A program made the translations under genes and the position numbers. A DNA stretch of 44,648 nt from Methylocucumis oryzae. GTDB lineage: Bacteria; Pseudomonadota; Gammaproteobacteria; Methylococcales; Methylomonadaceae. The notes beneath the pieces were generated by a model. It saw only the letters and a list, made by a program, of their open reading frames with translations. It did not search any database and was not told the DNA's origin. Position 1 is the first letter of the stretch. Each line of letters begins with the position of its first letter. Positions 1-10,955 of the stretch are shown piece by piece. The stretch lies in assembly GCF_000963695.1 (NCBI RefSeq), contig NZ_LAJX01000047.1, positions 1 through 44,648 of the forward strand, read 5' to 3'.

Positions 1-141
1 AAACTCAATGGCTTAAACCCTACCGAATGGCTCAAGGATACTTTGGAAAAATTACCGACTTGGCCCAACAGTCGTATCGATGAGTTGCTGCCTTTTGCAA
101 CGGCAAATTCCGAGACAGTTAAGGATCAGAATGTCTTTTAG
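1..141 (+). CDS. IS66-family transposase, C-terminal fragment (cut by window edge)
   Basis: The window opens inside a reading frame that ends at the TAG at 139-141. The last 46 residues read KLNGLNPTEWLKDTLEKLP, then TWPNSRIDELLPF and a short polar tail. This matches the conserved C-terminal segment of IS66-type transposases (a GLxPxEWLxxTLxxLP block followed by a xELLP motif). The catalytic DDE core would lie upstream, outside the window. The usual IS66 partners tnpA and tnpB are not visible, and I could not recognise a terminal inverted repeat downstream, so the right end of the element is not placed. Family assignment is by motif memory only. It marks this border as a site of past transposition next to the serine-cycle operon. 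Confidence 0.7.
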   Translation, partial: KLNGLNPTEWLKDTLEKLPTWPNSRIDELLPFATANSETVKDQNVF

Positions 142-818
142 AAAACAACGTGGCTAGATTGAACGGTTACAATGGAAACACGAAAAGCAATAGTGAAGCC
201 AGGAAAGAACGGACTATCAATATTAACGGCACGGACATTATTTTTTGGTGGCATAGTAAACTTGAGCCTGATAGAGATCGAATCCATTTTTATCCCGATA
301 GGATCTCTGTTGGCGGAAAATTATTGGTCGGGATATTTTGCCGTCATCTTAAAGTTTAAAATTAATTTTCGGTAGTACCAACCTGCCTTTTCCGAACAAC
401 ATCATCTCAATATAATCCTCATTAAACTCCGCTCCAAAGCTCACATGCACGGGCCTTCACCATAAAAATACAGCCTATCAAACGATGTAGTCGCTGCGTA
501 ATCAAGATAGTGTCAACCAGAAAACCCCTATAAGCCTTATGTGGCGTGGGTTTTAGACGGTAGCATCATGACGAAGATTTTTTAACTTAATTTCAAAATT
601 AGAAAATCTCATTAAACATTAATATCTTACATCCATGCGATTTAGCAGCTTATGTTGAACACGTTAAGTTTTAAAAAACCTCGATTGCACAAATCGTCTG
701 CAAGCCGCGTTAAATATAGTTTTCAGAGGTTTTTCTTGCAATCACAAGATAGGCTGGTGTTTTCAAGAAAATAACGTCATAGAAGGTAAAGGTGGTTTGG
801 CTTTACTTAACTTCGTCA
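142..818. other. Gene-poor stretch, no supported gene
   Basis: Between the IS66 fragment and the glyA 3' end I see no convincing gene. Two overlapping short frames near 150-375 lack a ribosome binding site and a recognisable product. Part of this stretch may be the non-coding end of the insertion sequence. The composition is AT-rich with scattered A and T runs. Confidence 0.5.
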
Positions 819-859
819 CTTAAGACCTTTCAAGTTGTAAGTACTTGAAAGGTCTTAAG
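819..859 (-). terminator. Perfect 17-bp hairpin downstream of glyA
   Basis: Left arm CTTAAGACCTTTCAAGT (819-835) and right arm ACTTGAAAGGTCTTAAG (843-859) are exact reverse complements around a 7-base loop. The hairpin lies about 48 bases past the glyA stop on the minus strand. No T run follows on either strand, so it is not a textbook intrinsic terminator. It may be an mRNA 3' stabiliser, a weak terminator, or a palindromic repeat. Confidence 0.5.
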
Positions 860-906
860 GTTCTGTGCATGTTTGTGTAACAGTTGTGCTACACATGCCT
901 TAACGT

Positions 907-2159
907 TTATGCATAAACCGGAAACCGCGCGCATAAATTAGCCACGCGCTCTTTTACCGCTTCGATAACGCTAGTATCTTCAATGTTATCCATCACATCA
1001 CACATCATCTGAGCGATTTCAATCATTTCTGCTTCTTTAAAGCCGCGCGTGGTCGGTGCGGGTGTGCCTACGCGTATGCCGCTGGTGACAAAAGGTGATT
1101 GTGGGTCGTTAGGGACAGCGTTTTTGTTAACGGTAATATGGGCTTGGCCTAGTGCGGCATCGGCAGCTTTTCCGGTAATGCCTTTGGCGACCAGAGAAAC
1201 CAGCATTAAGTGATTATCTGTGCCACCCGAAATTACATTATAGCCTCTTGCGATAAAGACCTTCGCCATGCTTGCGCGTTTTTAATAACTTGTTGTTGAT
1301 ACTGTTTAAATTCTGGCTCCATGGCTTCTTTGAACGCGACTGCTTTAGCGGCAATAACGTGCATAGACGGGCCGCCTTGTATGCCAGGGAAAATATTCGA
1401 GTCGATTTTTTTCTCTAACTCTGGGTTACTACGCGCTAAGATTAAACCACCACGCGGGCCGCGTAATGATTTATGCGTAGTGCTGGTCACTGCATCAGCA
1501 TAAGGTACAGGGTTAGGATATAAGCCCGCTGCCACTAAGCCGGCGACATGCGCCATATCGACGACTAAATACGCGTTGACGCTATCGGCAATCGCGCGGA
1601 AACGTTGCCAGTCCCAAATTCTGGAATAGGCTGAGAAACCAGCGACAATGACTTTCGGTTGATGTTGTTTGGCTAGCGCTTCGACTTCAGCGTAATCGAT
1701 TTCACCGGTTGTCGCATCTAAGCCATATTGTACGGCGTTGTACAATTTGCCAGAGAAGTTTGGTTTAGCGCCGTGGGTTAAATGGCCGCCATTGGCTAAG
1801 CTTAAACCTAATAATGTGTCGCCGGGTTGCATCATGGCCATGAAAACGGCCATATTAGCTTGTGAGCCAGAATGGGGTTGGACATTGGCATAATCCGCTT
1901 TAAATAATGCCTTGGCACGGTCTATCGCTAGTTGCTCGACAATATCAACATACTCACAGCCTCCATAATAACGGCGGCCAGGGTAGCCTTCTGCGTATTT
2001 ATTGGTGAGTTGCGAGCCTAGTGCTTGCATGACGCGTGGACTGGTGTAGTTTTCCGAGGCGATAAGTTCGATATGGTCTTCCTGGCGACGACGCTCTTGT
2101 TCGATGGCTTTAAATAATTCGTCATCAAATTCGGCAATCGTCATAGATTGACTAAACAT
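907..2159 (-). CDS. glyA: Serine hydroxymethyltransferase GlyA (one-base frameshift as read)
   Basis: PLP enzyme that interconverts serine and glycine with transfer of a C1 unit to tetrahydrofolate; in serine-cycle methylotrophs it is the entry step that adds C1 to glycine. The product begins [16 protein letters not shown] and carries the PLP-lysine motif [13 protein letters not shown] and the C-terminal block [20 protein letters not shown]. The start has a strong AAGGAG eight bases upstream. The frame breaks near 1270: GCATGGCG should read GCAATGGCG, so one A is missing. Restored, the protein is 417 residues, the same as E. coli GlyA. It is the last gene of an mtdA-kinase-glyA operon, 28 bases after the kinase stop. 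The break is more likely a sequencing error than a pseudogene, because the sequence on both sides is well conserved. Confidence 0.93.
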
Positions 2160-2187
2160 AGTGTGCTCCTTTGGGCATTCAAAAAAA

Positions 2188-3522
2188 CTAGGTATTTATT
2201 AATAAGACTTGTAAATCAGCAACATTTGTGCCAGTTGCACCGGTTAACAATAAGTCGCCTGAGCTTTGTAAGGCGTGGTAAGCGTCATTGTCAGCCAGCC
2301 TTGCTAGAGGATTTAAGCCAGCAGTTAACATACGAGAAATGCTGCATGTATCGATTAACCCTCCGGCTGCGTCAGTTGGGCCGTCTCGACCATCGGTACC
2401 ACCGCTTAACAAAGTCCATTCACTTGTTAAGCCATATTGGCTTGCCGCACAAGCAAACGCCAAGGCAAATTCTTGATTGCGCCCGCCTAAGCCTTGCCCG
2501 GTGACTGTCACCGTCGTTTCGCCGCCAGCGATTAGCGCTAGAGGTTTGTTTAAGGTTTTGGCGTAAGCGGCGAGTTTTTCAGCTTCAAGTTTGGCTTCGC
2601 CTTGAAGTTGGGTTTGATAGATTAAGGTTTGGTAACCTAACTGACTCGCGGCTTGTTGCATGGCGTGTAAGCTTACGGTATTGCTGCCTATTAAGCTATG
2701 CCCGGTTCGAGCAAAAATAACGTCGTTGGGTTTAGGTGTTTCCGGTATTAAGCCTTGTACACCGTGTTGTAAATGGTTTTGCACACTGCGGGGTAGCTTG
2801 GGCCACAGTTGTTTGTCGTGTAACAATGCAACAGCATCGGCATACGTCGTTGGGTCAGGCACGGTAGGGCCGCTGGCGATAGCGCTTAAGTCATCGCCTA
2901 ATACATCCGATAAAATTAATGCGTGTAAGTCGGCGGGCATAGCCAGTTTTGCTAAACCACCGCCTTTTAACACCGATAAATGTTTGCGCACGGTGTTGAT
3001 TTCATTAATCGTTGCACCGCTAGTGAGTAATAATTCAGTGACTTGAGTTTTTTCGGCAAGACTAATGCCGTTAATAGGGTAGGGAATTAAAGCCGAACCA
3101 CCGCCGCTAATTAAGACTAACACTAACTCATTTTTTTGCACCAAACTCATGCGTTCGGCTATTCGTTGCGCTGCTTTGAGTCCTGCTTGATCAGGTAATG
3201 GATGAGCAGCGGTTAATAGCTCTATATTGCGATAGTCAGCTGAATTTTCATAATTGGTGACGGCTATAACCGGCAGTTGCAATAATTGCGCTGGGATTCG
3301 TGCTAAGGCTGCCGATGCCATTAAGCCGGCTGCTTTACCGAACGCAATCACATGTACTTTTTGCCAAGCGTGGCTACGCACAGCGCCGTTAGTTAAGCCA
3401 ATAACCAATTGGTCGTGTTCTGTGCTTAAAAATCGATTCAGTGCTAGCGTAGGGTTAGCAGCGGCGACACCGGCAGCAAATATTTGCTGGGCATGTTGTC
3501 TAAGTTCCGCCAAGTCAGCCAT
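2188..3522 (-). CDS. Glycerate 2-kinase, GckA/TtuD type (DUF4147 + MOFRL domains)
   Basis: ATP-dependent kinase that turns D-glycerate into 2-phosphoglycerate, the step that returns serine-cycle carbon to central metabolism. The 444-residue protein has the DUF4147 nucleotide-binding half ([12 protein letters not shown] near residue 140 and [16 protein letters not shown] near 180) and a C-terminal MOFRL domain ([12 protein letters not shown] near 340, then [16 protein letters not shown]). These motifs and the length fit the class II glycerate kinase family, distinct from GlxK/GarK. The gene starts 7 bases after the mtdA stop and no clear Shine-Dalgarno is visible, so it may be translationally coupled to mtdA. 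The frame is intact. The methylotrophy setting supports a glycerate rather than hydroxypyruvate-reductase role (the TtuD name has been used for both). Confidence 0.88.
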   Translation of the reverse strand: MADLAELRQHAQQIFAAGVAAANPTLALNRFLSTEHDQLVIGLTNGAVRSHAWQKVHVIAFGKAAGLMASAALARIPAQLLQLPVIAVTNYENSADYRNIELLTAAHPLPDQAGLKAAQRIAERMSLVQKNELVLVLISGGGSALIPYPINGISLAEKTQVTELLLTSGATINEINTVRKHLSVLKGGGLAKLAMPADLHALILSDVLGDDLSAIASGPTVPDPTTYADAVALLHDKQLWPKLPRSVQNHLQHGVQGLIPETPKPNDVIFARTGHSLIGSNTVSLHAMQQAASQLGYQTLIYQTQLQGEAKLEAEKLAAYAKTLNKPLALIAGGETTVTVTGQGLGGRNQEFALAFACAASQYGLTSEWTLLSGGTDGRDGPTDAAGGLIDTCSISRMLTAGLNPLARLADNDAYHALQSSGDLLLTGATGTNVADLQVLLINT

Positions 3523-3529
3523 GGATTAA

Positions 3530-4387
3530 TTAAGCCATGGTTTTGGCTAAGGCGTAGATTTTCTCGGCATCAAAAACTTGCTTATTGTCCTCAAACAATT
3601 TGGCAATACAAGCACGATGTAATGCCAGTTTTAACGCACCAAAGCCTATAGCGCCCCAAACAATTTTGCCATGTCGGTTAATGCCTTTGTCCATCATGTC
3701 AGTACCGCCAATTCCTAACGGCGGTGTCGCATTGGCATCCGCCATGAGTTCAAGCGTCGGGTTATCTCGCCAGTGTTCTTCGCGTAATAATTCTATGCCA
3801 GCCGCGCCAGCCGCTAAGACAATATGAGCGCCTTGTATAGCCTCCGCTCTAGCTAGATGGTCAACCGTTTCCATAGGCGTAATATTAACACCGAAGCGCT
3901 CATGCATGAGCTTACATGCTTGTTCCGCTTTGACTAAGTGTCGTCCGGTTAACGATACTTCAGCGCCTTCTTGTGCCAACATTACGGCAGCGCGTTGTCC
4001 TACAGGACCTGTACCGGCTAAAACTACCGCTTTTTTACCGCTTAACACGCCGCTACTGCCTAATTTAGCGACTGCCGCTGCTGCTGTCGTATTGCTACCA
4101 TTGCTATCGAGCATGACTGATACTTGAAAGCCTGGAAAGAAATGGCTTTGCACGGCGTTAAACAATGTTTGTCCTTTGGCCATATCGCTGCCACCGACAA
4201 ATATCGCGGTATTTTTTTTATCTTTAGGGGCGCGCGTAAATATCGCGCCTTCAACTAGCGCTTTAACATTATCGGGTGTGATACCGCCATAGCCAATAAC
4301 GTGATCAGCTCCGCCGTCGTAACCTACGACGGTATCGAATACTGCGGGATTAGGGTCAGTATCAAATTGAAATAATAATTTTTTCAT
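3530..4387 (-). CDS. mtdA: NADP-dependent methylene-H4MPT/methylene-H4F dehydrogenase MtdA
   Basis: Oxidises methylene-tetrahydromethanopterin or methylene-tetrahydrofolate with NADP, at the branch between formaldehyde oxidation and assimilation in methylotrophs. The 285-residue product starts MKKLLFQFDTDPNPAVFDTV and contains GYDGGADHVIGYGG, MLDSNGSNTTAAAAV, the Rossmann motif LAGTGPVGQRAAVML, and the end LHRACIAKLFEDNKQVFDAE. I recall these as characteristic of MtdA. The related MtdB is closely similar, so the A/B split should be checked with a tree. It is first in an operon with glycerate kinase and glyA. The start is the only reasonable one; the Shine-Dalgarno is weak. This is the strongest lineage marker in the window. 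Confidence 0.88.
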   Translation of the reverse strand: MKKLLFQFDTDPNPAVFDTVVGYDGGADHVIGYGGITPDNVKALVEGAIFTRAPKDKKNTAIFVGGSDMAKGQTLFNAVQSHFFPGFQVSVMLDSNGSNTTAAAAVAKLGSSGVLSGKKAVVLAGTGPVGQRAAVMLAQEGAEVSLTGRHLVKAEQACKLMHERFGVNITPMETVDHLARAEAIQGAHIVLAAGAAGIELLREEHWRDNPTLELMADANATPPLGIGGTDMMDKGINRHGKIVWGAIGFGALKLALHRACIAKLFEDNKQVFDAEKIYALAKTMA

Positions 4388-4492
4388 GAAAAACTAAGGT
4401 TTAATACGATTTTTTCTTATACTTCAAAGAATTAGGGTTGCGTTTTTCGTGGGTTATACTTTGAACGGTCAACCTTGGTATCTTGTGTTGCC

Positions 4493-4563
4493 GTAGGGTG
4501 CGCTGTGCGCACCTTTTTCATTGATTTTTATGATGTTATAAAGGTGTGCACAGCGCACCCTAC
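4493..4563. repeat. Inverted repeat of the GTAGGGTGCGC family
   Basis: Arms of 24 bases (4493-4516 and 4540-4563) starting GTAGGGTGCGCTGTGC pair with one mismatch around a 23-base AT-rich spacer. The element lies between the 3' end of the gatB-linked gene and the mtdA start. It could act as a terminator for the gatCAB transcript. Related shorter palindromes lie at 9464-9488 and possibly 37542-37568, so this looks like a dispersed small palindromic repeat. Confidence 0.75.
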
Positions 4564-4603
4564 CTAAAAACCAAAAGTTTGAGCGTTTGAAGTATAAGCT
4601 AAT

Positions 4604-4984
4604 TTATTGCTCAGACTTAGGGGCAAATAATTCTGCGACCAACGCCATTTCAGCTTGGTATTGCTTAGGTACTGGAATATCCCACGCTTTACCGGTGATT
4701 TTGGCGAGTAGGTTATTTAGCCAAGGTTTGTTTGAGCTGGCGTGTTCTAGTTTAAATTGATAACCGTGTTCGCTAGCGATTATTGCGAAATTTTCCACGC
4801 TGACGTTTATCGCTTCAGGCTCTCCGTATAACAACGTACTCGCACTGAGTGTGCGATTATCAATGTCGAAATTAAAGGCTTGTACTTCCGCGACACCTTT
4901 TAATTTAAAGTTAGCAAGCCAAAAAAATAATTTGAATGGCGTGAGTTTAATTGCTGTTTTAATTAAGCTGACTTTGTAACTCAT
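4604..4984 (-). CDS. Conserved-looking small protein downstream of gatB, function unknown
   Basis: I do not recognise this 126-residue protein. It begins MSYKVSLIKTAIKLTPFKLF and has no cleavable signal. Residues 15-30 are hydrophobic (TPFKLFFWLANFKLKG) and could be membrane-associated. The middle (FNFDIDNRTLSASTLLYGEPE) alternates in a beta-strand-like way and recalls small lipid-binding or AsmA-like beta proteins, but that is only an impression. The gene starts 24 bases after the gatB stop on the same strand, so it is probably the last gene of the gatCAB transcript. Codon use matches its neighbours and the frame is intact, which supports a real gene. Confidence 0.6.
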   Translation of the reverse strand: MSYKVSLIKTAIKLTPFKLFFWLANFKLKGVAEVQAFNFDIDNRTLSASTLLYGEPEAINVSVENFAIIASEHGYQFKLEHASSNKPWLNNLLAKITGKAWDIPVPKQYQAEMALVAELFAPKSEQ

Positions 4985-5008
4985 AGTTGCTCTTTAGGGT
5001 TAGGTTAA

Positions 5009-6488
5009 TTACTTTTTAAGCTTAGCCACCAGCATTTTGTTGACTTCAGCCGGATTGGCTTTGCCTTGCATCGCTTTCATGACTTGTCCGACGAAGAAAC
5101 CGAATACTTTATCTTTACCGCTTAAATATTGCTCAACTTGCTCTGGGTTGTCAGCAATGATTTTATCGATAATCGCTTCGATAGCACCGGTATCACTAAT
5201 TTGTCTAAGCCCTTTGCTATCGATTATGCTGTCAGCGCTAAGTGTTGGATTTTGCCATAGTTCTTCAAAAATTTGCTTGGCGATTTTTCCAGAAATTGTA
5301 TTATCGGCAATGCGTTTTATCAAACCGGCCAAATGCTCCGGGTTCACCGGTGATTCAGTGATTTCAAGCGCGGCTTTATTGAGCGCGGAACTTAACTCAC
5401 CGGTCATCCAGTTAGCACATAATTTAGCATCACACCCCGATTGTTTGATGACAGCTTCATAAAAATCAGCCCAAGTGCGCGATGACGCTAATAATTGCGC
5501 GCTGTCATTATCAAGCTGATAGTCGTCTTTGAAACGCTGCTTTTTTGCATCAGGTAATTCAGGTAGAGAGGCTTTCAGCGTAGCCTTTAAGCGCTCTTCA
5601 ATGTGTACCGGTAATAAGTCTGGGTCTGGAAAATAACGGTAATCGTTGGCTTCTTCTTTGCTGCGCATAGAGCGCGTTTCATCTTTAACTGAGTCATAAA
5701 GCCTTGTTTCTTGGATAACGGTTAAACCACGCTCTAATAATTCAATTTGTCGCTCAATTTCGTGATTAATTGCTTTCTCAACAAATTTAAACGAGTTGAT
5801 ATTTTTAATTTCTGCGCGCGTACCGAATTTTGCTTGACCTTTAGGGCGAACCGATACGTTGGCATCGCAACGAAATGAGCCTTCTTGCATATTGCCATCG
5901 CAAATCCCAAGATAACGGACTAATTCGTGCAATTTACGCATATAGGCGACGGCTTCTTTAGCGCTACGCATATCAGGTTCTGAGACAATTTCCAATAAGG
6001 GCGTACCGGCGCGATTTAAATCAATACCGCTGAAGCCGTGATAGTTCTCGTGCAATGACTTGCCCGCATCTTCTTCTAAATGCGCACGCGTGATACCAAT
6101 GCGTTTACTAACACCATCGACATCTATGTCTAAAAAGCCTTTACCGACGATAGGCAATTCATATTGGCTGATTTGGTAACCTTTAGGTAAATCAGGGTAA
6201 AAATAATTTTTTGCGAGCAAACACAGAATAAGGCGCGATTTCAGCATTAATAGCTAGGCCAAATATGACTGCCTTATGCACAGCATCTTCATTGAGTACT
6301 GGTAACACACCAGGCATACCTAAATCTATGGCCGAAGCTTGGGTATTCGGTTCAGCGCCGTAAGCCGTTGCCGAGCCTGAAAAAATTTTTGATTGCGTGG
6401 CTAATTGGGTGTGAATTTCTAAGCCTATAACGGCTTCCCAAGTATCACTCCAGGTATCATTGTATGCAGATTCAAATGTTGTAGTCAT
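5009..6488 (-). CDS. gatB: Asp/Glu-tRNA amidotransferase subunit GatB (one-base frameshift as read)
   Basis: GatB carries the kinase/transamidase site that converts Glu-tRNA(Gln) or Asp-tRNA(Asn) to the amidated form with GatA and GatC. The N-terminal piece has [19 protein letters not shown] (from about residue 20); the second piece has [30 protein letters not shown], the [12 protein letters not shown] block and a C-terminal GatB/YqeY domain ending [13 protein letters not shown]. The frame breaks in a T6 run at 6207-6212 (plus strand): with five, the protein runs on as [15 protein letters not shown] and totals about 492 residues. It is third in gatC-gatA-gatB, 8 bases after gatA. One extra base in a homopolymer of an essential gene is most simply a sequencing error. 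Confidence 0.93.
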
Positions 6489-6496
6489 GGTGCAAC

Positions 6497-7966
6497 CTAT
6501 TGATAAGCGCTAGGCATACGTTTATGCCAATCGGTTACTAGCTGATATTGGTGGGCAATATTTAATAGGCGTTGTTCGGCAAAATAATTGCCTATGATTT
6601 GTAAGCCTACCGGTAAATTAGGTTTGTCTAGGCCGTCAGCGCTTAAGCCAACCGGAATCGACATGGCCGGTAAGCCTGCTAAGTTAATCGCAATGGTAAA
6701 AATATCAGCTAGATACATTTGAATGGGGTCTGCCGATTTTTCGCCTATACCAAAGGCATTGCTAGGCGTGACCGGGCTCATAATGACATCGACTTGGCTT
6801 AAGGCTTGTTTGAAGTCTTCGCTGATTAAACGGCGTATTTTCTGTGCTTTTAAATAATAAGCATCGTAATAGCCTGCAGATAATGCATACGTTCCCATTA
6901 AAATACGGCGTTTTAACTTCTGCGCCAAACGCTTCGCCGCGTGAGCGTACATATAAATCGGTTAAGTCGGCTGGATTTTCACAACGATAACCAAAACGCA
7001 CGCCGTCGTAACGAGACAGATTAGATGAGCATTCCGCTGATGCAATCACGTAATAAGCCGGTATTGCATGTTTTAACGTAGGCATAGAGACTTCTATGAC
7101 TTCGGCGCCTAATTGTTTGAATTCGTTAATCGCTGACGCTAGGTCTTTAGCAATATTTTCGCTTAAGCCGTCGCTGAAAAACTCAATAGGTAAGCCAATT
7201 TTTAAACCGGTTAATGGCTGCGTTAAGTGAGTTAAATAATCTGGCACCGCTTGGTCAGCGCTGGTTGAGTCTTTGGGGTCAAAGCCTGCCATCGCGGATA
7301 ATAAAATGGCTGCGTCTTCAGCGCTACGCGCTAATGGACCACCTTGGTCTAAACTAGAGGCATAAGCAATCATACCCCAGCGTGAAACGCGTCCATAGGT
7401 TGGTTTTAAGCCAGTAATGCCACAAAAGGCGGCTGGTTGGCGAATTGAGCTCCGGTATCAGTACCGGTCGTCGCTACGGCTAAACCAGCCGCAACGGCGG
7501 CGGCTGAACCACCGGATGAACCGCCGGGTACATAATCGGTATGCCAGGGGTTTTTAACAGGGCCATAAAAACTGTTTTCATTTGACGAACCCATAGCAAA
7601 TTCGTCCATATTGAGTTTGCCTAACACGACAGCACCGGCTTGGGCCAATTTTTCCACGACGGTAGCGTTATACGGTGCGATAAAATTATCCAGCATTTTG
7701 GAGCCGCAACTAGTTTTAACGCCTAGTGTACAAAAAATATCTTTATGCGCGATAGGAATACCGGTTAGTAACGCGGCATTGGCGGTTTTTAAACGTTGAT
7801 CGGCTTCGTGGGCTGAGGCTAGCGCGCTGTCTTCAGTCACGGTGATATAGGCATTCAGGTCGCTGTAACGTTTAATGCGCGTTAGAAAATGTTGGGTTAG
7901 CTCGACGCTAGAAAAATCGCCGCGCCGTAAGCCTTGGGCTAATTCACTGATGGATTGCGTATGCAT
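6497..7966 (-). CDS. gatA: Asp/Glu-tRNA amidotransferase subunit GatA (two frameshifts as read)
   Basis: Amidase-signature subunit that releases ammonia from glutamine for GatB. Catalytic Lys lies in PIAHKDIF (about K75) and the cis-Ser in [12 protein letters not shown] (about S151). The nucleophile motif DTGGSIRQPA appears only if one base missing near 7450 is restored: the text reads GGAGCTC where GGAGGCTC is needed. A second break is a T4 run at 6911-6914 (plus strand) where three are needed to give [13 protein letters not shown]. The two errors compensate in length and the corrected protein is 489 residues, normal for GatA. The gene starts 8 bases after the gatC stop. A deletion exactly in the nucleophile motif would be lethal to function if real. 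Confidence 0.92.
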
Positions 7967-7974
7967 GGGGCTAG

Positions 7975-8259
7975 TTACTCTATGACTTTAGGCACTAAAT
8001 ATAATCCGTCTTCAACAAGCGGTGCGATAGTTTGATAATGTGAGCGTTGGTCGGATTCGGTAATCTGGTCAGCACGTAAACGTTGGGTTTGATCCAACGG
8101 GTGCGCCATAGCGGTTACACCGTCAGTCGTTAATTCATTCATGCGGGTCATTAAGTCCAGCATATTGGATAAATCATGGGCATAAGCCGTTAAATCTTGC
8201 TCGTCTATGCCAAGTCTTGCCAGATAAGCAATTTTTTTAACATCGGTTGCAGTTAACAA
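7975..8259 (-). CDS. gatC: Asp/Glu-tRNA amidotransferase subunit GatC, TTG start
   Basis: GatC is the small subunit that stabilises GatA-GatB. The open frame extends upstream to 8373, but the family begins just before [17 protein letters not shown]. An AAGGAG sits about 9 bases before a TTG codon at 8259 (product [12 protein letters not shown]), giving 94 residues, the usual GatC size. I therefore choose TTG 8259 and treat the upstream 38 codons as untranslated leader. The C-terminus [15 protein letters not shown] matches the family end. First gene of the gatCAB operon and divergent from mreB across a 114-base AT-rich gap that must hold promoters for both; several TATAAT-like boxes are present but no convincing -35/-10 pair could be chosen. 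Confidence 0.88.
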   Translation of the reverse strand: MLTATDVKKIAYLARLGIDEQDLTAYAHDLSNMLDLMTRMNELTTDGVTAMAHPLDQTQRLRADQITESDQRSHYQTIAPLVEDGLYLVPKVIE

Positions 8260-8358
8260 AGCGTTTGACTCCTTAAAGCGGGTTAGCCGAATATAATACT
8301 TTATATCTTGCTCAAATACCCGCTTGATTGATAAAGTATTACAATTTTTATTCCTTAA

Positions 8359-9552
<1,194 letters not shown>

Positions 9553-9579
9553 TAGCCTTACATTACGAGGAACCCCGCT

Positions 9580-10461
9580 ATCAAACTGTTATTTGCAACC
9601 GGCCCATCGATTAACACGCGTTTGCTGGTGGCGGTGATTGCTTCTGTTGCGTTATTAATTGCTGGACAAAGAACCCAGCAAATCGATTTATTACGCGCCG
9701 CATTATCGTTTGTGGTCGACCCTATTAAATATCTGGTGGATTTACCGTCAACGGTTTATAAACAAGCCTCAGAATCTATTCAATCTTATGTCAATTTAAA
9801 AGAGGAAAATGGGCGTTTGCGTGACTATCAGCTGATTCACCAAACCCAGCTGTTGAAATTAGAAGCGCTAGAAAAAGAAAATATTCGTTTGCGTGCGTTG
9901 CTGGAAAACTCTTTTAAATTAGGCGAGCAAGTCTTAATCGCAGAATTGCTGTCGGTAAACATGGCGCCTTATGAGCATATTGTTGTGGTCAATAAGGGCA
10001 CGCGTTTTGGTGTGCATCAACAACAACCGGTACTCGATGCGAATGGCGTTGTCGGCCAAGTGTTTAGAGCAATGCCGCTGACTTCTGAAATCATGCTCAT
10101 TACTGACCCTAATCATGCGGTACCCGTGCAAGTCAATCGTAATGGCTTGCTGACGATTGCGGTGGGTAGTGGTCAAATTAATAAGCTGCTGTTGCCTTAT
10201 TTACCCAGTAACGCAGATATTCGCCCCGGCGATTTATTAATTACTTCAGGGCTAGGTGGGACGTTTCCACAAGGCTATCCTGTTGCAGTGGTTGATGAAT
10301 TCACCTCGCAATTAAACAAGCCATTTGCCAATATCACCGCAACACCCATGGCTAAGCTGGATAGAAATCGTGAGTTAATGATTGTATGGAGTAACTCAAC
10401 ACCTGTGCCGCTTATTACTAAGCCGTCTACCACTGACTCAACCCCTAACTCCAGCCCATGA
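9580..10461 (+). CDS. mreC: Rod-shape-determining protein MreC, apparent ATC start
   Basis: Bitopic inner-membrane protein whose periplasmic beta domain couples MreB to PBP2. Translation from 9580 reads IKLLFATGPSINTRLLVAVI, which aligns residue for residue with the MreC N-terminus (E. coli MKPIFSRGPSLQIRL). A GAGGAA lies exactly 7 bases before codon 9580, but that codon is ATC, not ATG. An in-frame TAG at 9553-9555 bars any earlier start; CTG 9586 and TTG 9622 are poorer. So the start is a rare AUC codon, a substitution, or a read error. A transmembrane helix (about 14-32) is followed by a coiled coil (near 55-95) and the MreC beta domain. Length is 293 residues. Overlaps mreD by ATGA. Confidence 0.92.
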   Translation: MKLLFATGPSINTRLLVAVIASVALLIAGQRTQQIDLLRAALSFVVDPIKYLVDLPSTVYKQASESIQSYVNLKEENGRLRDYQLIHQTQLLKLEALEKENIRLRALLENSFKLGEQVLIAELLSVNMAPYEHIVVVNKGTRFGVHQQQPVLDANGVVGQVFRAMPLTSEIMLITDPNHAVPVQVNRNGLLTIAVGSGQINKLLLPYLPSNADIRPGDLLITSGLGGTFPQGYPVAVVDEFTSQLNKPFANITATPMAKLDRNRELMIVWSNSTPVPLITKPSTTDSTPNSSP

Positions 10462-10943
10462 ATATCTCTTATGGTTATAGCAAAATCATCTTAACGATGA
10501 TTTTAGCTATGTGTCTTAGAATTCTACCATTATCCTCAGAATCGGCGGTTTATAATCCAGATTGGGTTTTATTAGTCGTAATCTATTGGTCATTAGCCGT
10601 GCCAGAAACAGTCGGTATTTTTACTGCGTGGACGTTTGGTTTGTTCTCTGATGTGTTAACTGGGCAATTAATCGGTCAACATGCGTTAGCTTATTCGCTG
10701 GTCGTCTATATTTGTTTGAAACTGCATAAACGCATACGACAATTCCCATTGTTACAGCAAGAAGTGTTTATTTTCTTTTGTTTGCTGTTATCGCAGTTGT
10801 TATTGTTTTTAGTCAAAAATCTACTACATCCCGCGCAACTACATAGCACGTTTTGGCTGCCTGTTTTTACGGGTACATTGTGTTGGCCATTGATTTATAC
10901 TGTATTGCGCTTTGTTCGCTTAGCACAACCTGTGCAAAAATAA
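10458..10943 (+). CDS. mreD: Rod-shape-determining membrane protein MreD
   Basis: Integral inner-membrane component of the elongation complex that works with MreC. The 161-residue protein is almost entirely hydrophobic helices: ILTMILAMCLRILPL, PDWVLLVVIYWSLAVP, a conserved VGIFTAWTFGLFSDVLTGQLIGQHAL block (split here by helix ends), FIFFCLLLSQLLLFLVKN and a C-terminal helix. The PDWVLLVVIYW and DVLTGQLIGQHAL motifs are typical of MreD. The ATG overlaps the mreC stop in an ATGA, which indicates translational coupling. Intact. Confidence 0.93.
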   Translation: MNISYGYSKIILTMILAMCLRILPLSSESAVYNPDWVLLVVIYWSLAVPETVGIFTAWTFGLFSDVLTGQLIGQHALAYSLVVYICLKLHKRIRQFPLLQQEVFIFFCLLLSQLLLFLVKNLLHPAQLHSTFWLPVFTGTLCWPLIYTVLRFVRLAQPVQK

Positions 10944-10955
10944 GTCTTAGGTTTT

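Noticed and set aside
150-375. Two overlapping short open frames downstream of the IS66 fragment
   Set aside because: No ribosome site, no recognisable product, overlapping in different frames next to a mobile element; likely chance.
2148-3529. Several long plus-strand frames opposite glyA, glycerate kinase and mtdA
   Set aside because: Antisense shadows of well-supported minus-strand genes.
7441-7460. Programmed frameshift in gatA
   Set aside because: No slippery heptamer or stimulator; the break is a lost base in the catalytic motif, and similar random breaks occur across the window.
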